Shown in pieces: positions 32,999-35,933 of a DNA stretch of 35,933 bases; within the stretch, counting starts at the first letter, position 1; each line of letters opens with the position of its first letter. Where the stretch lies: assembly GCA_017623685.1 (NCBI GenBank), contig JAGAOP010000015.1, positions 1 through 35,933 on the forward strand, given 5' to 3'. This stretch comes from Spirochaetaceae bacterium (GTDB lineage Bacteria > Spirochaetota > Spirochaetia > Treponematales > Treponemataceae). The position numbers were made by a program, and so were the translations under genes. Under the pieces are notes generated by a model. It searched no databases. It was not told the DNA's origin and saw only the letters and a list, made by a program, of their open reading frames with translations.

Positions 32999-34287
32999 CA
33001 TATGCAACTTTTAAAAAATTAAGAAAAAGTTTTTTTTGTATATCTATTTTCTTAGGTATAACAGTTTATTTTTTTGGAAATACTTCCAACAATAAAACTG
33101 ATTCATTAGCACAAAACTATAACCTAGAAACCACGCAGGAAACAGTGGCTACACAAGAAAACCAACTTTTAGAAGAAGAAACAGTGGCTACACAAGAAAA
33201 CCAACTTTTAGAAGAAAAAGCAGTGGCTACACAAGAAAACCAACTTTTAGAAGAAGAAGCAGTAGCTACACAAGAAAACCAACTTTTAGAAGAAGAAGCA
33301 GTAGCTACAGAAAAAACAGCAAAAAATCCATCTAGACAAGAATTGGATATTCCTCTAATTCAGCATCCTTTAATCGAAAAACACTTAAAAGAATTTCAAA
33401 AACCCTTTAGCATAAATTGGCTAAAAAAGGTTTTAGAACGAGCTTCACCTTATCGACCTTATATTAGACAACAACTTAAAGAAAACAATATGCCACTGTG
33501 TTTAGAATACTTACCAGTGATTGAATCTGAATTTAAAATTAATGCAAAATCACGTTCCGGAGCCTTAGGAATGTGGCAATTTATGGAAAATAGCATACAA
33601 CCTTTTTTAAAAAAGAATGAATGGATAGACGAAAGACTTGACCCATGGAAATCTACTGATGCTGCAATAAAAAAGCTTCAAGATAATTATAACTGGTTTA
33701 AAGACTGGGAATTAGCCTTAGCTGCATACAACTACGGAAGTGGTGGAATTTCTAGATTAATAAAAAAACATGACAACGTAAATAATTATTGGTATTTGGT
33801 AGACAAAGGGGTTTTAACAAATCAAACCGAAAACTATGTTCCCAAATTTTTGGCTATTGCAGAAATAATTACCAATGAAGAATATTACGGTTTAGATTTA
33901 CCCAAAATCAATGAAGAAGAAATTCTAAATTGGGAAGAAGTAACAGTAACAAAATCCATTCCAATTACACTATTAGCAAAAGAAATGGGCATAGATAGTA
34001 GTATTCTAGAATTTTTAAACCCCTCTCTTCTTAGAGGAAGAACACCACCTGCCACAGAATATCAATTACGAGTTCCCATGGGTACATCTGAATCTGTTGC
34101 ATTAATCATTCAAGAGATGGAATTACCTACCTATGAACATACTTACAAAGTAGTAAAAGGCGACACACTTTGGGGAATTTCACGTCGCTATGGAATAACA
34201 GTACAAGACCTTTGCGATGCAAACAATATTTCAGAAAATGGAATTTTATCTATAGGAAAGATACTTTATGTGCCGATAATTAAATGA
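32995..34287 (+). CDS. LysM lytic transglycosylase (MltD-like)
   Basis: Periplasmic enzyme that cleaves peptidoglycan glycan strands. Start at ATG 32995, overlapping the previous stop; an earlier in-frame codon at 32959 is inside that gene and unlikely. The 430 residues have a signal/anchor segment (about 10-30), a 13-residue tandem repeat linker (about 50-106), a goose-type SLT domain from about 140 with catalytic Glu177 (VIESEF), GALGMWQFM and AYNYGSGG, then a C-terminal LysM (YKVVKGDTLWGISRRYGITV, about 382-429). MltD in E. coli usually has more LysM copies. It should work with the neighbouring lipoprotein and OmpA-like protein at the cell wall. Confidence 0.92.
   Translation: MTYATFKKLRKSFFCISIFLGITVYFFGNTSNNKTDSLAQNYNLETTQETVATQENQLLEEETVATQENQLLEEKAVATQENQLLEEEAVATQENQLLEEEAVATEKTAKNPSRQELDIPLIQHPLIEKHLKEFQKPFSINWLKKVLERASPYRPYIRQQLKENNMPLCLEYLPVIESEFKINAKSRSGALGMWQFMENSIQPFLKKNEWIDERLDPWKSTDAAIKKLQDNYNWFKDWELALAAYNYGSGGISRLIKKHDNVNNYWYLVDKGVLTNQTENYVPKFLAIAEIITNEEYYGLDLPKINEEEILNWEEVTVTKSIPITLLAKEMGIDSSILEFLNPSLLRGRTPPATEYQLRVPMGTSESVALIIQEMELPTYEHTYKVVKGDTLWGISRRYGITVQDLCDANNISENGILSIGKILYVPIIK
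33142..33310 (+). repeat. 39-bp in-frame tandem repeat in lytic transglycosylase gene
   Basis: Four full units begin at 33142, 33181, 33220 and 33259, with a partial fifth at 33298. Each encodes (T/A)VATQENQLLEE(E/K). A frame-preserving 39-bp period with very few differences indicates recent expansion, so copy number may vary between strains. Confidence 0.92.
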
Positions 34288-34299
34288 GGTAATGTCAAA

Positions 34300-35682
34300 T
34301 TGAAAAAACACTCTAAAAGCAATATTTTACGGATTTTCTTTTGTACCATATTTTTTTGCTTTTCCGTAAATACTATTATTTCTCAAGTAGTCTCTTCCGA
34401 AAGTTTTGTCGATTGGACAGAAGGTTCTTTTATTTCCTCTTTAAGTTTGGATATGAATGCCGCTGGACTTGATTTTCCTACAGGAAAAAATTCTGCACTG
34501 AACAGAATTAATACACAACTTCCTATGGTAATAAAAGACCCACTTTTGGCTTTAAATGTGGATTCTTCAACACAGCTAGAAGACCTTGTTTTAAACGGAA
34601 CTATGTCTTTTGATAAAATTACAAAAATTATCGATAATGGACATAAAACTCCAGGAATCCTTAGTCGCAAAGATATGTCTATCTCAATGACTCATTCCAT
34701 GAACCTAATCAACCTTAGTTCTCCGTTGATAAAACACAGTCAGTCTTATAGTCCAAAAGCTCCTATAGAACAGGTTACAAGCAGAGCCTATACAGGAATA
34801 ATTATTGATGCCCGAGGAACATTACCAATTCATGGAGAATTTATAAAGGAACAAGGAGAACCTTGTTTTTTTCCTAAAATTTGGGATGAAACAATGGAGT
34901 TATTATACGAACGAAACATGACAGATTCCTTTATTGCTCAGCAAAAAGGTATTATTGCATACGACTATTCAGATGATGAATCAAGATACCTTGACATAAT
35001 TGGAAAAGATCCTTTAAGAATAAAAGCTCGACGACTTTACGGAATGAATAGAACTGACCCTGTTATTTCCCGAAATGACGCATTAAAAATTTTATCTATT
35101 CCAGAAAACCTAGAATTATTACGACAGGGAAAAGTAGTTATTTTATTAGACAAAGACAAACTAGTTCATTCAGCTCAACCTTCTCCAAAAAGTGAAGAAT
35201 ATTACGTTGTATATAAAGAAATAAAAGATTACTTGTACGAAAACAAGGTTCCGGATGTAATCATGGGACCAACTGAAGAAGGAATTAAAATATCTATTCA
35301 AAACCTTCAGTTTATTGCAGACTCTTCTGAACTTTTACCTGAAGAAAAACTAAGACTAGACGCCATTGCAGAAATGCTAAAAGAAGTTGTAAAAGATGGT
35401 GAATTTGCAATAAGAGTGGAAGGTCACACTGCCAGTGTTGGAAAACCAACCGGAGAGTTAAACTTGTCTATAGAAAGAGCTCAGGCAATTGTTAGAGCAA
35501 TGGAAAGTCGCGGCATAGATACCCAAAACTTTACCTACAAAGGTTACGGTGGGACAATGCCTATTGGAGACAATTCTACCAACGAGGGACGAGCAGAAAA
35601 TCGTCGTGTAGAGATAATTGTAATTCCAAAAGCCACCTATATTCAAAGGGATTGGAGCGGAAATCAACGACAGAAAATGTAG
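34300..35682 (+). CDS. OmpA-family peptidoglycan-binding outer-membrane/periplasmic protein
   Basis: 460-residue exported protein. It starts with TTG at 34300, the only start compatible with the frame (a TGA precedes it at 34285), with GAGG 10 nt upstream; the nearby ATG at 34292 stops after three codons. A hydrophobic signal (FFCTIFFCFSVNTIISQ) follows the Lys/Ser-rich start. About 35-320 has no recognisable family, although TSRAYTGIIIDARG and the DAR-type strands are seen in treponemal homologues. About 325-450 is the OmpA-like domain: FIADSSELLPEEKLRLD, VEGHTA (peptidoglycan-binding Asp replaced by surrounding Glu-Gly-His), GYGGTMPIGDNSTNEGRAENRRVEI with the NRRVEI helix. Third gene of the envelope operon. 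Confidence 0.88.
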   Translation: MKKHSKSNILRIFFCTIFFCFSVNTIISQVVSSESFVDWTEGSFISSLSLDMNAAGLDFPTGKNSALNRINTQLPMVIKDPLLALNVDSSTQLEDLVLNGTMSFDKITKIIDNGHKTPGILSRKDMSISMTHSMNLINLSSPLIKHSQSYSPKAPIEQVTSRAYTGIIIDARGTLPIHGEFIKEQGEPCFFPKIWDETMELLYERNMTDSFIAQQKGIIAYDYSDDESRYLDIIGKDPLRIKARRLYGMNRTDPVISRNDALKILSIPENLELLRQGKVVILLDKDKLVHSAQPSPKSEEYYVVYKEIKDYLYENKVPDVIMGPTEEGIKISIQNLQFIADSSELLPEEKLRLDAIAEMLKEVVKDGEFAIRVEGHTASVGKPTGELNLSIERAQAIVRAMESRGIDTQNFTYKGYGGTMPIGDNSTNEGRAENRRVEIIVIPKATYIQRDWSGNQRQKM

Positions 35683-35706
35683 TTTAATTTCCTAATTTTT
35701 GACACT

Positions 35707-35779
35707 TCCCCTAGGGTGAATGTATCCCTTATCTGTTTGTTCAGAAGAATGGGTATAATCAACTTTAGGGGATTTTTTT
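35707..35779 (+). terminator. Possible terminator after OmpA-like gene
   Basis: TCCCCTA (35707-35713) pairs with TAGGGGA (35766-35772) across a long loop, followed by seven T. The loop is long, so this is weak; nothing better ends the operon. Confidence 0.35.
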
Positions 35780-35808
35780 ATCTCTTTTTTTGTATGTAAG
35801 CAGTAAAA

Positions 35809-35814
35809 TATAAT
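35809..35814 (+). promoter_or_regulatory. Candidate -10 box for last gene
   Basis: Perfect TATAAT at 35809-35814 with only a T-rich -35 region. The predicted +1 near 35821 would include the whole inverted repeat at 35836-35901 in the leader. Confidence 0.4.
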
Positions 35815-35835
35815 GTCGCCAAAATAAAAAAAGAA

Positions 35836-35901
35836 AAGGTTTCTTTGAACTGTTATAATTTTGTTACCACACCAAAAAGAATAACGGAGGAAAGAAACCT
35901 T
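35836..35901 (+). promoter_or_regulatory. Leader inverted repeat abutting start codon
   Basis: AAGGTTTCTTT (35836-35846) and AAAGAAACCTT (35891-35901) form a perfect 11-bp stem with a 44-nt loop. The SD GGAGG is at 35886-35890 and the ATG at 35902, so the right arm fills the SD-to-start spacing. The alternative is that this is the terminal inverted repeat of an element cut off by the window. Confidence 0.6.
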
Positions 35902-35933
35902 ATGAAAAGTATAACAGAAAAGAAGAAAAAAAA
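35902..35933 (+). CDS. Start of a gene cut by window edge
   Basis: ATG 35902 with SD GGAGG 11 nt upstream opens a frame reading MKSITEKKKK to the end of the window. The first 10 codons are Lys-rich; product unknown. Confidence 0.5.
   Translation, partial: MKSITEKKKK

Noticed and set aside
32959..34287. Transglycosylase start at 32959
   Set aside because: The extra 12 residues overlap the previous gene and precede no SD; ATG 32995 overlaps the stop as ATGA.

Overview
The window looks like chromosome of an AT-rich spirochaete, most likely a Treponema. Supporting signs are the low-GC base use, several short-signal lipoproteins with relaxed spirochaetal lipoboxes (FGGC, FVSC, FFSC, FIYGC), and a compact rimP-nusA-infB-rbfA-truB-ribF-rpsO-pnp block in the order I remember from treponemes. 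No phage, IS element, CRISPR array, tRNA or rRNA is visible. The genus is an inference; no rRNA marker is present.

Layout. 1-1285: 3' part of a sensor histidine kinase. 1363-4101: dCMP deaminase convergent with a GH133 glycogen debranching enzyme. 4102-4742: a gene-free leader carrying three tandem copies of a 146-bp element made of four hairpins. 4743-7246: a small zinc-ribbon gene overlapping a secreted protein with a degenerate NodB domain, convergent with aroC (7185-8300). 8425-10468: two unrecognised lipoproteins. 10555-16010: a membrane diguanylate cyclase, rsgA and mutS2. 15998-26893 (minus): M16 peptidase, pnp, rpsO, ribF, truB, rbfA, infB, nusA and rimP, a translation/RNA-metabolism superoperon. 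27079-29051 (minus): lptB-lptA-lptC-like envelope transport genes. 29126-29284 (minus): a 52-residue rubredoxin. 29488-31868 (minus): a TPR lipoprotein and a membrane protein. 31943-35682 (plus): TPR lipoprotein, LysM lytic transglycosylase and OmpA-like protein, an envelope/peptidoglycan operon. A further gene starts at 35902.

Main discovery candidate: the four-hairpin element. Three copies precede the zinc-ribbon operon and a fourth, in reverse orientation, fills the pnp leader 15 kb away. In both places the element is co-oriented with the gene, and its conserved edge (TTTTTATRGGAGAA) supplies the Shine-Dalgarno. Stems differ between copies by paired changes (C-G to U-A in hairpin 3; CG to AA/UU in hairpin 4). 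Unpaired-strand differences (two sites) are G-U wobbles only in the RNA sense of the downstream gene. Each copy also carries an SD-preceded GTG mini-ORF. This points to a structured 5' leader RNA family, or a repeat that carries one, rather than random repeats.

Other regulatory signals: three genes (1363, 4101, 31943) have a 17-spaced promoter whose predicted +1 falls exactly on the ATG and lack a normal SD, suggesting leaderless mRNAs. A strong promoter followed by a short intrinsic terminator lies ahead of rimP-nusA, as expected for NusA-dependent attenuation. An 11-bp inverted repeat abuts the start codon of the last gene. Protein oddities include a NusA with a C-terminal zinc ribbon, an IF2 with RGG repeats, a RibF whose riboflavin-kinase half is eroded, a deacetylase-like protein without its metal ligands, and a 39-bp in-frame tandem repeat in the transglycosylase.
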